From assembly GCA_037389465.1 (NCBI GenBank), contig JAZARR010000154.1, positions 2,976,001 to 3,040,000 of the forward strand: a stretch of 64,000 nt of DNA, in the 5' to 3' direction. The notes below the pieces were generated by a model that did not search any database, had not been told where the DNA came from, and worked only from the letters and a program-made list of their open reading frames with translations. Source of the DNA: Baylisascaris procyonis (taxonomy: Eukaryota; Nematoda; Chromadorea; Rhabditida; Ascarididae). Position numbers and translations under genes: made by a program. This document shows positions 10,101 through 23,127 of this stretch, one piece after another; the stretch's first letter is position 1; each line of letters begins with the position of its first letter.

Positions 10101-13100
10101 CACCGTTTTCACCCTTTCCTGTAGGCAGGGAGTGGGAGGGGGTAGAGGGAGGCGGGGACTTCTTTTGAAAACGCCGTGTAGTTCTCTGAAAACTTCACTG
10201 GAAAAAGAAAAGTTTTCAAACCATAGTCTCTTGCGTTGTTTTTTGAGATTCTGTCACCGTTTTCACCCTTTCCTGTAGGCAGGGAGTGAGGAGGGGGTAG
10301 AGGTAGGCAGGGACTTCTTTTGAAAACGCCGTATAGTTCTCTGGAAACTTCACTGGAAAAAGAAAAGTTTTCACACCATAGTCTCTTGCGTTATGTTTTT
10401 TGAGATTCTGTCACCATTTTCACCCTTTCCTGTAGGCAGGGAGTGGGAGGGGGTAGAGGGAGGCAGGGACTTCTTTTGAAAACGCCGTATAGTTCTCTGG
10501 AAACTTCACTGGAAAAAGAAAAGTTTTCAAACCGTAGTCTCTTGCCTTATGTTTTTTGAGATTCTGCCACCGTTTTCACCCTTTCCTGTAGGCAGGGAGT
10601 GGGAGGGGGTAGAGGGAGGCGGGGACTTCTTTTGAAAACGCCGTGTAGTTCTCTGAAAACTTCACTGGAAAAAGAAAAGTTTTCAAACCATAGTCTCTTG
10701 CGTTGTTTTTTGAGATTCTGTCACCGTTTTCACCCTTTCCTGTAGGCAGGGAGTGAGGAGGGGGTAGAGGGAGGCAGGGACATCTTTTGAAAACGCCGTA
10801 TAGTTCTCTGGAAACTTCACTGGAAAAAGAAAAGTTTTCAAACCATAGTCTCTTACCTTATGTTTTTTGAGATTCTGCCACCGTTTTCACCCTTTCCTGT
10901 AGGCAGGGAGTGGGAGGGGGTAGAGGGAGGCGGGGACTTCTTTTGAAAACGCCGTGTAGTTCTCTGAAAACTTCACTGGAAAAAGAAAAGTTTTCAAACC
11001 ATAGTCTCTTGCCTTATGTTTTTTGAGATTCTGTCACCGCTTTCACCCTCTCCTGTAGGCGGGGAGTGAGGAGCGGGTAGAGGGAGGCAGGGACTTTTTT
11101 GAAAACGCCATGTAGTTCTCTGGAAACTTCACTGGAAAAAGAAAAGTTTTCAAACCATAGTCTCTTGCCTTATGTTTTTGAGATTCTGTCACCGCTTTCA
11201 CCCTCTCCTGTAGGCAGGGAGTGAGGTGGGGGTAGAGGTAGGCAGGGACTTCTTTTGAAAACGCCGTATAGTTCTCTGGAAACTTAACTGGAAAAAGAAA
11301 AGTTTTCAAACCATAGTCTCTTGCCTTATGTTTTTGAGATTCTGTCACCGCTTTCACCCTCTCCTGTAGGCAGGGAGTGAGGTGGGGGTAGAGGTAGGCA
11401 GGGACTTCTTTTGAAAACGCCGTATAGTTCTCTGGAAACTTCACTGGAAAAAGAAAAGTTTTCACACCATAGTCTCTTGCGTTATGTTTTTTGAGATTCT
11501 GTCACCATTTTCACCCTTTCCTGTAGGCAGGGAGTGGGAGGGGGTAGAGGGAGGCAGGGATTTCTTTTGAAAACGCCGTATAGTTCTCTGGAAACTTCAC
11601 TGGAAAAAGAAAAGTTTTCAAACCATAGTCTCTTGCCTTATGTTTTTTGAGATTCTGCCACCGTTTTCACCCTTTCCTGTAGGCAGGGAGTGGGAGGGGG
11701 TAGAGGGAGGCGGGGACTTCTTTTGAAAACGCCGTGTAGTTCTCTGAAAACTTCACTGGAAAAAGAAAAGTTTTCAAACCATAGTCTCTTGCGTTGTTTT
11801 TTGAGATTCTGTCACCGTTTTCACCCTTTCCTGTAGGCAGGGAGTGAGGAGGGGGTAGAGGGAGGCAGGGACATCTTTTGAAAACGCCGTATAGTTCTCT
11901 GGAAACTTCACTGGAAAAAGAAAAGTTTTCAAACCATAGTCTCTTACCTTATGTTTTTTGAGATTCTGTCACCGTTTTCACCCTTTCCTGTAGGCAGGGA
12001 GTGAGGAGGGGGTAGAGGGAGGCAGGGACATCTTTTGAAAACGCCGTATAGTTCTCTGGAAACTTCACTGGAAAAAGAAAAGTTTTCAAACCATAGTCTC
12101 TTACCTTATGTTTTTTGAGATTCTGCCACCGTTTTCACCCTTTCCTGTAGGCAGGGAGTGGGAGGGGGTAGAGGTAGGCAGGGACTTCTTTTGAAAACGC
12201 CGTATAGTTCTCTGGAAACTTCACTGGAAAAAGAAAAGTTTTCACACCATAGTCTCTTGCGTTATGTTTTTTGAGATTCTGTCACCATTTTCACCCTTTC
12301 CTGTAGGCAGGGAGTGGGAGGGGGTAGAGGGAGGCAGGGACTTCTTTTGAAAACGCCGTATAGTTCTCTGGAAACTTCACTGGAAAAAGAAAAGTTTTCA
12401 AACCATAGTCTCTTGCCTTATGTTTTTTGAGATTCTGCCACCGTTTTCACCCTTTCCTGTAGGCAGGGAGTGGGAGGGGGTAGAGGGAGGCGGGGACTTC
12501 TTTTGAAAACGCCGTGTAGTTCTCTGAAAACTTCACTGGAAAAAGAAAAGTTTTCAAACCATAGTCTCTTGCGTTGTTTTTTGAGATTCTGTCACCGTTT
12601 TCACCCTTTCCTGTAGGCAGGGAGTGAGGAGGGGGTAGAGGGAGGCAGGGACATCTTTTGAAAACGCCGTATAGTTCTCTGGAAACTTCACTGGAAAAAG
12701 AAAAGTTTTCAAACCATAGTCTCTTACCTTATGTTTTTTGAGATTCTGCCACCGTTTTCACCCTTTCCTGTAGGCAGGGAGTGGGAGGGGGTAGAGGGAG
12801 GCGGGGACTTCTTTTGAAAACGCCGTGTAGTTCTCTGGAAACTTCACTGGAAAAAGAAAAGTTTTCAAACCATAGTCTCTTGCCTTATGTTTTTGAGATT
12901 CTGTCACCGCTTTCACCCTCTCCTGTAGGCAGGGAGTGAGGTGGGGGTAGAGGTAGGCAGGGACTTCTTTTGAAAACGCCGTATAGTTCTCTGGAAACTT
13001 CACTGGAAAAAGAAAAGTTTTCACACCATAGTCTCTTGCGTTATGTTTTTTGAGATTCTGTCACCATTTTCACCCTTTCCTGTAGGCAGGGAGTCTGAGG

Positions 13101-13400
13101 GGGTAGAGGGAGGCAGGGACTTCTTTTGAAAACGCCGTATAGTTCTCTGGAAACTTCACTGGAAAAAGAAAAGTTTTCAAACCATAGTCTCTTGCCTTAT
13201 GTTTTTTGAGATTCTGCCACCGTTTTCACCCTTTCCTGTAGGCAGGGAGTGGGAGGGGGTAGAGGGAGGCGGGGACTTCTTTTGAAAACGCCGTGTAGTT
13301 CTCTGAAAACTTCACTGGAAAAAGAAAAGTTTTCAAACCATAGTCTCTTGCGTTGTTTTTTGAGATTCTGTCACCGTTTTCACCCTTTCCTGTAGGCAGG
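7100..13400. repeat. Subfamily block marked by a 2-bp deletion (TTGCGTTG...), 3-7-mer spacing
   Basis: A monomer type that lost the AT of TTATG, giving CTTGCGTTG followed by a T run, occurs at about 7,117, 7,741, 8,364, 8,988, 9,766, 10,234, 10,701, 11,792, 12,572 and 13,351. The spacings are about 624, 623, 624, 778, 468, 467, 1,091, 780 and 779 bp, that is 4, 4, 4, 5, 3, 3, 7, 5 and 5 monomers. The first four copies form a regular 4-monomer higher-order repeat of about 624 bp. After that the register is scrambled. This deletion type was not seen outside this block. Confidence 0.8.
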
Positions 13401-16400
13401 GAGTGACGAGGGGGTAGAGGGAGGCAGGGACATCTTTTGAAAACGCCGTATAGTTCTCTGGAAACTTCACTGGAAAAAGAAAGGTTTTCAAACCATAGTC
13501 TCTTGCCTTATGTTTTTTGAGATTCTATCAGCGCTTTCACCCTCTCCTGTAGGCAGGGAGTGGGAGGGGGTAGAGGGAGGCAGGGACTTCTTTTGAAAAC
13601 GCCGTGTAGTTGTCTGGAAACTTCACTGGAAAAGGAAAAGTTTTCAAACCATAGTCTCTTGCCTTATGTTTTTTGAGATTCTGTCACCGTTTTCACCCTT
13701 TCCTGTAGGCAGGGAGTGGGAGGGGGTAGAGGGAGGCAGGGACTTTTTTGAAAACGCCGTGTAGTTCTCTGGAAACTTCACTGGAAAAAAAAAGTTTTCA
13801 AACCATAGTCTCTTGCCTTATGTTTTTTGAGATTCTGTCACCGCTTTCACCCTTTCTTGTAGGCAGGGAGTGGGAGGGAGTAGAGGGAGGCAGGGACTTC
13901 TTTTGAAAACGCCGTATAGTTCTCTGGAAACTTCACTGGAAAAAGAAAAGTTTTCAAACCATAGTCTCTTGCCTTATGTTTTTTGAGATTCTGTCATCGC
14001 TTTCACCCTCTCCTGTACGCAGGGAGTGAGGAGGGGGTAGAGGGAGGCAGGGACTTTTTTTGAAAACGCCGTGTAGTTCTCTGGAAACTTCACTGGAAAA
14101 AGAAAAGTTTTCAAACCATAGTCTCTTGCCTTATGTTTTTTGAGATTCTGTCACCGTTTTCACCCTTTCCTGTAGGCAGGGAGTGGGAGGGGGTAGAGGG
14201 AGGCAGGGACTTCTTTTCAAAACGCCGTATAGTTCTCTGGAAACTTCACTGGAAAAAGAAAAGTTTTCAAACCATAGTCTCTCACCTTATGTTTTTTGAG
14301 ATTCTGTCACCGTTTTCACCCTTTCCTGTAGGCAGGGTGTGGGAGGGGGTAGAGGGAGGCAGGGACTTCTTTTTGAAAACGCCGTATAGTTCTCTGGAAA
14401 CTTCACTGGAAAAAGAAGTTTTCAAACCATAGTCTCTTACCTTATGTTTTTTGAGATTCTGTCACCGTTTTCACCCTTTCCTGTAGGCAGGGAGTGTGAG
14501 GGGGTAGACTTATTTTGAAAACGCCGTATCGTTCTCTGGAAACTTCACTGGAAAAAGAAAAGTTTTCAAACCATAGTCTCTTGCCTTATGTTTTTTGAGA
14601 TTCTGTCACCGCTTTCACCCTATCCTGCAGGCAGGGAGTGAGGAGGGGGTAGAGGGAGGCAGGGACTTCTTTTGAAAACGCCGTAAGTTCTCTGGAAACT
14701 TCACCGGAAAAAGAAAAGTTTTCAAACCATAGTCTCTTGCCTTATGTTTTTTGAGATTCTGTCACCGCTTTCACCCTCTCCTGTAGGCCGGGAGTGAGGA
14801 GCGGGTAGAGGGAGGCACGGACTTTTTTGAAAACGCCATGTAGTTCTCTGGAAACTTCACTGGAAAAAGAAAAGTTTTCAAACCATAGTCTCTTGCCTTA
14901 TGTTTTTGAGATTCTGTCACCGCTTTCACCCTCCCCTGTAGGCAGGGAGTGAGGTGGGGGTAGAGGTAGGCAGGGACTTCTTTTGAAAACGCCGTATAGT
15001 TCTCTGGAAACTTCACTGGAAAAAGAAAAGTTTTCAAACCATAGTCTCTTGCCTTATGTTTTTTGAGATTCTATCACCGCTTTCACCCTCTCCTGTAGGC
15101 AGGGAGTGGGAGGGGGTAGAGGGAGGCGGGGACTTCTTTTGAAAACGCCGTGTAGTTCTCTGAAAGCTTCACTGGAAAAAGAAAAGTTTTCAAACCATAG
15201 TCTCTTGCGTTATGTTTTTTGAGATTCTGACACCGTTTTCACCCTTTCCTGTAGGCAGGGAGTGAGGAGGGGGTAGTGGGAGGCAGGGACTTCTTTTGAA
15301 AACGCCGTGTAGTTCTCTGGAAACTTCACTTGAAAAAGAAAAGTTTTCAAACCGTAGTCTCTTACCTTATGTTTCTTGAGATTCTGTCACCGCTTTCACC
15401 CTCTCCTGTAGGCAGGGACTGAGGAGGGGGTAAGGGGAGGCACGGACTTCTTTTGAAAACACCGTATAGTTCTCTGGAAACTTCACTGGAAAAAGAAAGG
15501 TTTTCAAACCATAGTCTCTTGCCTTATGTTTTTTGAGATTCTGTCAGCGCTTTCACCCTCTCCTGTAGGCAGGGAGTGGGAGGGGGTAGAGGGAGGCAGG
15601 GACTTTTTTGAAAACGCCGTGTAGTTCTCTGGAAACTTCACTGGAAAAAGAAAAGTTTTCAAACCATAGTCTCTTGCTTTATGTTTTTTGAGATTCTGTC
15701 ACCGCTTTCACCCTTTCTTGTAGGCAGGGAGTGGGAGGGGGTAGAGGGAGGCAGGGACTTCTTTTGAAAACACCGTATAGTTCTCTGGAAACTTCACTGG
15801 AAAAAGAAAAGTTTTCAAACCATAGTCTCTTGCCTTATGTTTTTTGAGATTCTGTCATCGCTTTCACCCTCTCCTGTACGCAGGGAGTGAGGAGGGGGTA
15901 GAGGGAGGCAGGGACTTTTTTTGAAAACGCCGTGTAGTTCTCTGGAAACTTCACTGGAAAAAGAAAGGTTTTCAAACCATAGTCTCTTACCTTATGTTTT
16001 TTGAGATTCTGTCACCGTTTTCACCCTTTCCTGTAGGCAGGGAGTGGGAGGGGGTAGAGGGAGGCAGGGACTTATTTTGAAAACGCCGTATCGTTCTCTG
16101 GAAACTTCACTGGAAAAAGAAAAGTTTTCAAACCATAGTCTCTTGCCTTATGTTTTTTGAGATTCTGTCACCGCTTTCACCCTCTCCTGCAGGCAGGGAG
16201 TGAGGAGGGGGTGGAGGGAGGCAGGGACTTCCTTTGAAAACGCCGTAGGTTCTCTGGAAACTTCACCGGAAAAAGAAAAGTTTTCAAACCATAGTCTCTT
16301 GCCTTATGTTTTTTGAGATTCTGTCACCGCTTTCACCCTCTCCTGTAGGCCGGGAGTGAGAAGGGGGTAGAATGAGGCAGGGACTTTTTTGAAAACGCCA

Positions 16401-16569
16401 TGTAGTCCTCTGGAAACTTCACTGGAAAAAGAAAAGTTTTCAAACCATAGTCTCTTGCCTTATGTTTTTGAGATTCTGTCACCGCTTTCACCCTCTCCTG
16501 TAGGCAGGGAGTGGGAGGGGGTAGAGGGAGGCAGGGGCTTCTTTTGAAAACGCCGTATAGTTCTCTAGA

Positions 16570-19500
16570 AACTTCACTGGAAAAAGAAAAGTTTTCAAAC
16601 CATAGTCTCTTGCCTTATGTTTTTTGAGATTCTGTCATCGCTTTCACCCTCTCCTGTAGGCAGGGAGTGAGGAGGGGGTGGAGGGAGGCAGGGACTTTTT
16701 TTGAAAACGCCGTGTAGTTCTCTGGAAACTTCACTGGAAAAAGAAAAGCTTTCAAACCATAGTCTCTTGGCTTATGTTTTTTGAGATTCTGTCACCGTTT
16801 TCACCCTTTCCTGTAGGCAGGGAGTGGGAGGGGGTAGAGGGAGGCAGGGACTTCTTTTCAAAACGCCGTATAGTTCTCTGGAAACTTCACTGGAAAAAGA
16901 AAAGTTTTCAAACCATAGTCTCTTACCTTATGTTTTTTGAGATTCTGTCACCGTTTTCACCCTTTCCTGTAGGCAGGGAGTGGGAGGGGGTAGAGGGAGG
17001 CAGGGACTTCTTTAGAAAACGCCGTATAGTTCTCTGGAAACATCACTGGAAAAAGAAAAGTTTTCAAACCATAGTCTCTTGCCTTATGTTTTTTGAAGTT
17101 ATGTCACCGCTTTCACCCTCTCCTGTAGGCAGGGAGTGAGGAGGGGGTAGAGGGAGGCAGGGACTTTTTTGAAAACGCCATGTAGTTCTCTGGAAACTTC
17201 ACTGGAAAAAGTAAAGTTTTCAAACCATAGTCTCTTGCCTTATGTTTTTGAGATTCTGTCACCGCTTTCAACCTCTCCTGTAGGCAGGGAGTGGGAGGGG
17301 GTAGAGGGAGGCAGGGACTTCTTTTGAAAACGCCGTATAGTTCTCTAGAAACTTCACTGGAAAAAGAAAAGTTTTCAAACCATAGTCTCTTGCCTTATGT
17401 TTTTTGAGATTCTGTCATCGCTTTCACCCTCTCCTGTAGGCAGGGAGTGAGGAGGGGGTAGAGGGAGGCAGGGACTTTTTTTGAAAACGCCGTGTAGTTC
17501 TCTGGAAACTTCACTGGAAAAAGAAAAGCTTTCAAACCATAGTCTCTTGGCTTATGTTTTTTGAGATTCTGTCACCGTTTTCACCCTTTCCTGTAGGCAG
17601 GGAGTGGGAGGGGGTAGAGGGAGGCAGGGACTTCCTTTGAAAACGCCGTATAGTTCTCTGGAAACATCACTGGAAAAAGAAAAGTTTTCAAACCATAGTC
17701 TCTTGCTTTATGTTTTTTGAAGTTATGTCACCGCTTTCACCCTCACTTGTAGGCAGGGAGTGAGGAGGGGGTAGAGGGAGGCAGGGACTTCTTTTGAAAA
17801 CGCCGTATAGTTCTCTAGAAACTTCACCGGAAAAAGAAAAGTTTTCAAACCATAGTCTCTTGCCTTATGTTTTTTGAGATTCTGTCACCGCTTTCACCCT
17901 CTCCTGTAGGCCGGGAGTGAGGAGCGGGTAGAGGGATTCAGGGACTTTTTTGAAAACGCCATGTAGTTCTCTGGAAACTTCACTGGAAAAAGAAAAGTTT
18001 TCAAACCATAGTCTCTTGCCTTATGTTTTTTGAGATTCTGCCACCGTTTTCACCCTTTCCTGTAGGCAGGGAGTGGGAGGGGGTAGAGGGAGGCGGGGAC
18101 TTCTTTTGAAAACGCCGTGTAGTTCTCTGAAAACTTCACTGGAAAAAGAAAAGTTTTCACACCATAGTCTCTTGCGTTATGTTTTTTGAGATTCTGTCAC
18201 CATTTTCACCCTTTCCTGTAGGCAGGGAGTGGGAGGGGGTAGAGGGAGGCAGGGACTTCTTTTGAAAACGCCGTGTAGTTCCCTGGAAACTTCACTGGAA
18301 AAAGAAAAGTTTTCAAACCATAGTCTCTTGCCTTATGTTTTTTGAGATTCTGTCACCGCTTTCACCCTTTCTTGTAGGCAGGGAGTGGGAGGGGGTAGAG
18401 GGAGGCAGGGACTTCTTTTGAAAACGCCGTATAGTTCTCTGGAAACTTCACTGGAAAAAGAAAAGTTTTCAAACCATAGTCTCTTGCGTTATGTTTTTTG
18501 AGATTCTGTCACCGTTTTCACCCTTTCCTGTAGGCAGGGAGTGGGAGGGGGTAGAGGGAGGCAGGGATTTCTTTTGAAAACGCCGTATAGTTCTCTGGAA
18601 ACTTCACTGGAAAAAGAAAAGTTTTCAAACCATAGTCTCTTACCTTATGTTTTTTGAGATTCTGTCACCGCTTTCACCCTCTCCTGTAGGCAGGGAGTGA
18701 GGAGGGGGTAGTGGGAGGCAGGGACTTCTTTTGAAAACGCCGTGTAGTTCTCTGGAAACTTCACTTGAAAAAGAAAAGTTTTCAAACCATAGTCTCTTGC
18801 CTTATGTTTTTGAGATTCTGTCACCGCTTTCACCCTCTCCTGTAGGCAGGGAGTGAGGTGGGGGTAGAGGTAGGCAGGGACTTCTTTTGAAAACGCCGTA
18901 TAGTTCTCTGGAAACTTCACTGGAAAAAGAAAAGTTTTCAAACCATAGTCTCTTGCCTTATGTTTTTGAGATTCTGTCGCCGCTTTCACCCTCTCCTGTA
19001 GGCAGGGAGTGAGGTGGGGGTAGAGGTAGGCAGGGACTTCTTTTGAAAACGCCGTATAGTTCTCTGGAAACTTCACTGGAAAAAGAAAAGTTTTCAAACC
19101 ATAGTCTCTTGCCTTATGTTTTTTGAGATTCTGTCACCGCTTTCACCCTCTCCTGTAGGCAGGGAGTGGGAGGGGGTAGAGGGAGGCAGGGACTTCTTTT
19201 GAAAACGCCGTATAGTTCTCTGGAAACTTCACTGGAAAAAGAAAAGTTTTCAAACCATAGTCTCTTGCCTTATGTTTTTTGAGATTCTGTCATCGCTTTC
19301 ACCCTCTCCTGTAGGCAGGGACTGAGGAGGGGGTAAATGGAGGCACGGAATTCTTTTGAAAACGACGTGTAGTTCTCTGAAAACTTCAGTGGAAAAAGAA
19401 AAGTTTTCAAACCATAGTCTCTTGCCTTATGTTTTTTGAGATTCTCTCGCCGCTTTCACCCTCTCCTGTAGGCAGGGAGTGGGAGGGGGTAGAGGGAGGC

Positions 19501-22500
19501 AGGGACTTTTTTGAAAACGCCGTATAGTTCTCTGGAAACTTCACTGGAAAAAGAAAAGTTTTCAAACCGTAGTCTCTTGCCTTATGTTTTTTGAGATTCT
19601 GCCACCGTTTTCATCCTTTCCTGTAGGCAGGGAGTGGGAGGGGGTAGAGGGAGGCGGGGACTTCTTTTGAAAACGCCGTGTAGTTCTCTGAAAACTTCAC
19701 TGGAAAAAGAAAAGTTTTCACACCATAGTCTCTTGCGTTATGTTTTTTGAGATTCTGTCACCATTTTCACCCTTTCCTGTAGGCAGGGAGTGGAAGGGGG
19801 TAGAGGGAGGCAGGGACTTCTTTTGAAAACGCCGTGTAGTTCCCTGGAAACTTCACTGGAAAAAGAAAAGTTTTCAAACCATAGTCTCTTGCCTTATGTT
19901 TTTTGAGATTCTGTCATCGCTTTCACCCTCTCCTGTAGGCAGGGAGTGAGGAGGGGGTGGAGGGAGGCAGGGACTTTTTTTGAAAACGCCGTGTAGTTCT
20001 CTGGAAACTTCACTGGAAAAAGAAAAGCTTTCAAACCATAGTCTCTTGGCTTATGTTTTTTGAGATTCTGTCACCGTTTTCACCCTTTCCTGTAGGCAGG
20101 GAGTGGGAGGGGGTAGAGGGAGGCAGGGACTTCTTTTCAAAACGCCGTATAGTTCTCTGGAAACTTCACTGGAAAAAGAAAAGTTTTCAAACCATAGTCT
20201 CTTACCTTATGTTTTTTGAGATTCTGTCACCGTTTTCACCCTTTCCTGTAGGCAGGGAGTGGGAGGGGGTAGAGGGAGGCAGGGACTTCTTTAGAAAACG
20301 CCGTATAGTTCTCTGGAAACATCACTGGAAAAAGAAAAGTTTTCAAACCATAGTCTCTTGCCTTATGTTTTTTGAAGTTATGTCACCGCTTTCACCCTCT
20401 CCTGTAGGCAGGGAGTGAGGAGGGGGTAGAGGGAGGCAGGGACTTTTTTGAAAACGCCATGTAGTTCTCTGGAAACTTCACTGGAAAAAGTAAAGTTTTC
20501 AAACCATAGTCTCTTGCCTTATGTTTTTGAGATTCTGTCACCGCTTTCAACCTCTCCTGTAGGCAGGGAGTGGGAGGGGGTAGAGGGAGGCAGGGACTTC
20601 TTTTGAAAACGCCGTATAGTTCTCTAGAAACTTCACTGGAAAAAGAAAAGTTTTCAAACCATAGTCTCTTGCCTTATGTTTTTTGAGATTCTGTCATCGC
20701 TTTCACCCTCTCCTGTAGGCAGGGAGTGAGGAGGGGGTAGAGGGAGGCAGGGACTTTTTTTGAAAACGCCGTGTAGTTCTCTGGAAACTTCACTGGAAAA
20801 AGAAAAGCTTTCAAACCATAGTCTCTTGGCTTATGTTTTTTGAGATTCTGTCACCGTTTTCACCCTTTCCTGTAGGCAGGGAGTGGGAGGGGGTAGAGGG
20901 AGGCAGGGACTTCCTTTGAAAACGCCGTATAGTTCTCTGGAAACATCACTGGAAAAAGAAAAGTTTTCAAACCATAGTCTCTTGCTTTATGTTTTTTGAA
21001 GTTATGTCACCGCTTTCACCCTCACTTGTAGGCAGGGAGTGAGGAGGGGGTAGAGGGAGGCAGGGACTTCTTTTGAAAACGCCGTATAGTTCTCTAGAAA
21101 CTTCACTGGAAAAAGAAAAGTTTTCAAACCATAGTCTCTTGCCCTATGTTTTTTGAGATTCTGTCACCGCTTTCACCCTCTCCTGTAGGCCGGGAGTGAG
21201 GAGCGGGTAGAGGGATTCAGGGACTTTTTTGAAAACGCCATGTAGTTCTCTGGAAACTTCACTGGAAAAAGAAAAGTTTTCAAACCATAGTCTCTTGCCT
21301 TATGTTTTTTGAGATTCTGCCACCGTTTTCACCCTTTCCTGTAGGCAGGGAGTGGGAGGGGGTAGAGGGAGGCGGTGACTTCTTTTGAAAACGCCGTGTA
21401 GTTCTCTGAAAACTTCACTGGAAAAAGAAAAGTTTTCAAACCATAGTCTCTTGCGTTATGTTTTTTGAGATTCTGTCACCATTTTCACCCTTTCCTGTAG
21501 GCAGGGAGTGGGAGGGGGTAGAGGGAGGCAGGGACTTCTTTTGAAAACGCCGTGTAGTTCTCTGGAAACTTCACTGGAAAAAGAAAAGTTTTCAAACCAT
21601 AGTCTCTTGCCTTATGTTTTTTGAGATTCTGTCACCGCTTTCACCCTTTCTTGTAGGCAGGGAGTGGGAGGGGGTAGAGGGAGGCAGGGACTTCTTTTGA
21701 AAACGCCGTATAGTTCTCTGGAAACTTCACTGGAAAAAGAAAAGTTTTCAAACCATAGTCTCTTGCGTTATGTTTTTTGAGATTCTGTCACCGTTTTCAC
21801 CCTTTCCTGTAGGCAGGGAGTGGGAGGGGGTAGAGGGAGGCAGGGATTTCTTTTGAAAACGCCGTATAGTTCTCTGGAAACTTCACTGGAAAAAGAAAAG
21901 TTTTCAAACCATAGTCTCTTACCTTATGTTTTTTGAGATTCTGTCACCGCTTTCACCCTCTCCTGTAGGCAGGGAGTGAGGAGGGGGTAGTGGGAGGCAG
22001 GGACTTCTTTTGAAAACGCCGTGTAGTTCTCTGGAAACTTCACTTGAAAAAGAAAAGTTTTCAAACCATAGTCTCTTGCCTTATGTTTTTGAGATTCTGT
22101 CACCGCTTTCACCCTCTCCTGTAGGCAGGGAGTGAGGTGGGGGTAGAGGTAGGCAGGGACTTCTTTTGAAAACGCCGTATAGTTCTCTGGAAACTTCACT
22201 GGAAAAAGAAAAGTTTTCAAACCATAGTCTCTTGCCTTATGTTTTTGAGATTCTGTCGCCGCTTTCACCCTCTCCTGTAGGCAGGGAGTGAGGTGGGGGT
22301 AGAGGTAGGCAGGGACTTCTTTTGAAAACGCCGTATAGTTCTCTGGAAACTTCACTGGAAAAAGAAAAGTTTTCAAACCATAGTCTCTTGCCTTATGTTT
22401 TTTGAGATTCTGTCACCGCTTTCACCCTCTCCTGTAGGCAGGGAGTGGGAGGGGGTAGAGGGAGGCAGGGACTTCTTTTGAAAACGCCGTATAGTTCTCT

Positions 22501-23127
22501 GGAAACTTCACTGGAAAAAGAAAAGTTTTCAAACCATAGTCTCTTGCCTTATGTTTTTTGAGATTCTGTCATCGCTTTCACCCTCTCCTGTAGGCAGGGA
22601 CTGAGGAGGGGGTAAATGGAGGCACGGAATTCTTTTGAAAACGACGTGTAGTTCTCTGAAAACTTCAGTGGAAAAAGAAAAGTTTTCAAACCATAGTCTC
22701 TTGCCTTATGTTTTTTGAGATTCTCTCGCCGCTTTCACCCTCTCCTGTAGGCAGGGAGTGGGAGGGGGTAGAGGGAGGCAGGGACTTTTTTGAAAACGCC
22801 GTATAGTTCTCTGGAAACTTCACTGGAAAAAGAAAAGTTTTCAAACCATAGTCTCTTGCCTTATGTTTTTTGAGATTCTGCCACCGTTTTCATCCTTTCC
22901 TGTAGGCAGGGAGTGGGAGGGGGTAGAGGGAGGCAGGGACTTCTTTTGAAAACGCCGTGTAGTTCTCTGAAAACTTCACTGGAAAAAGAAAAGTTTTCAA
23001 ACCATAGTCTCTTGCGTTATGTTTTTTGAGATTCTGTCACCATTTTCACCCTTTCCTGTAGGCAGGGAGTGGAAGGGGGTAGAGGGAGGCAGGGACTTCT
23101 TTTGAAAACGCCGTGTAGTTCCCTGGA
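16570..23127. repeat. 3,279-bp (21-monomer) tandem duplication within the array
   Basis: Copy 1 (about 16,570-19,848) and copy 2 (about 19,849-23,127) carry the same ordered series of variant monomers at a constant offset of 3,279 bp. Matching landmarks are 16,774/20,053, 18,645/21,924 and the EcoRI-bearing monomer at about 19,320/22,600. A few single-base differences were seen (for example CACCATAG at ~19,710 against AACCATAG at ~22,990, and a GGGGAC/GGTGAC change), so the copies are near-identical but not perfect. Part of copy 2 recurs again 3,904 bp further on (21,924 to 25,828). Confidence 0.85.
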
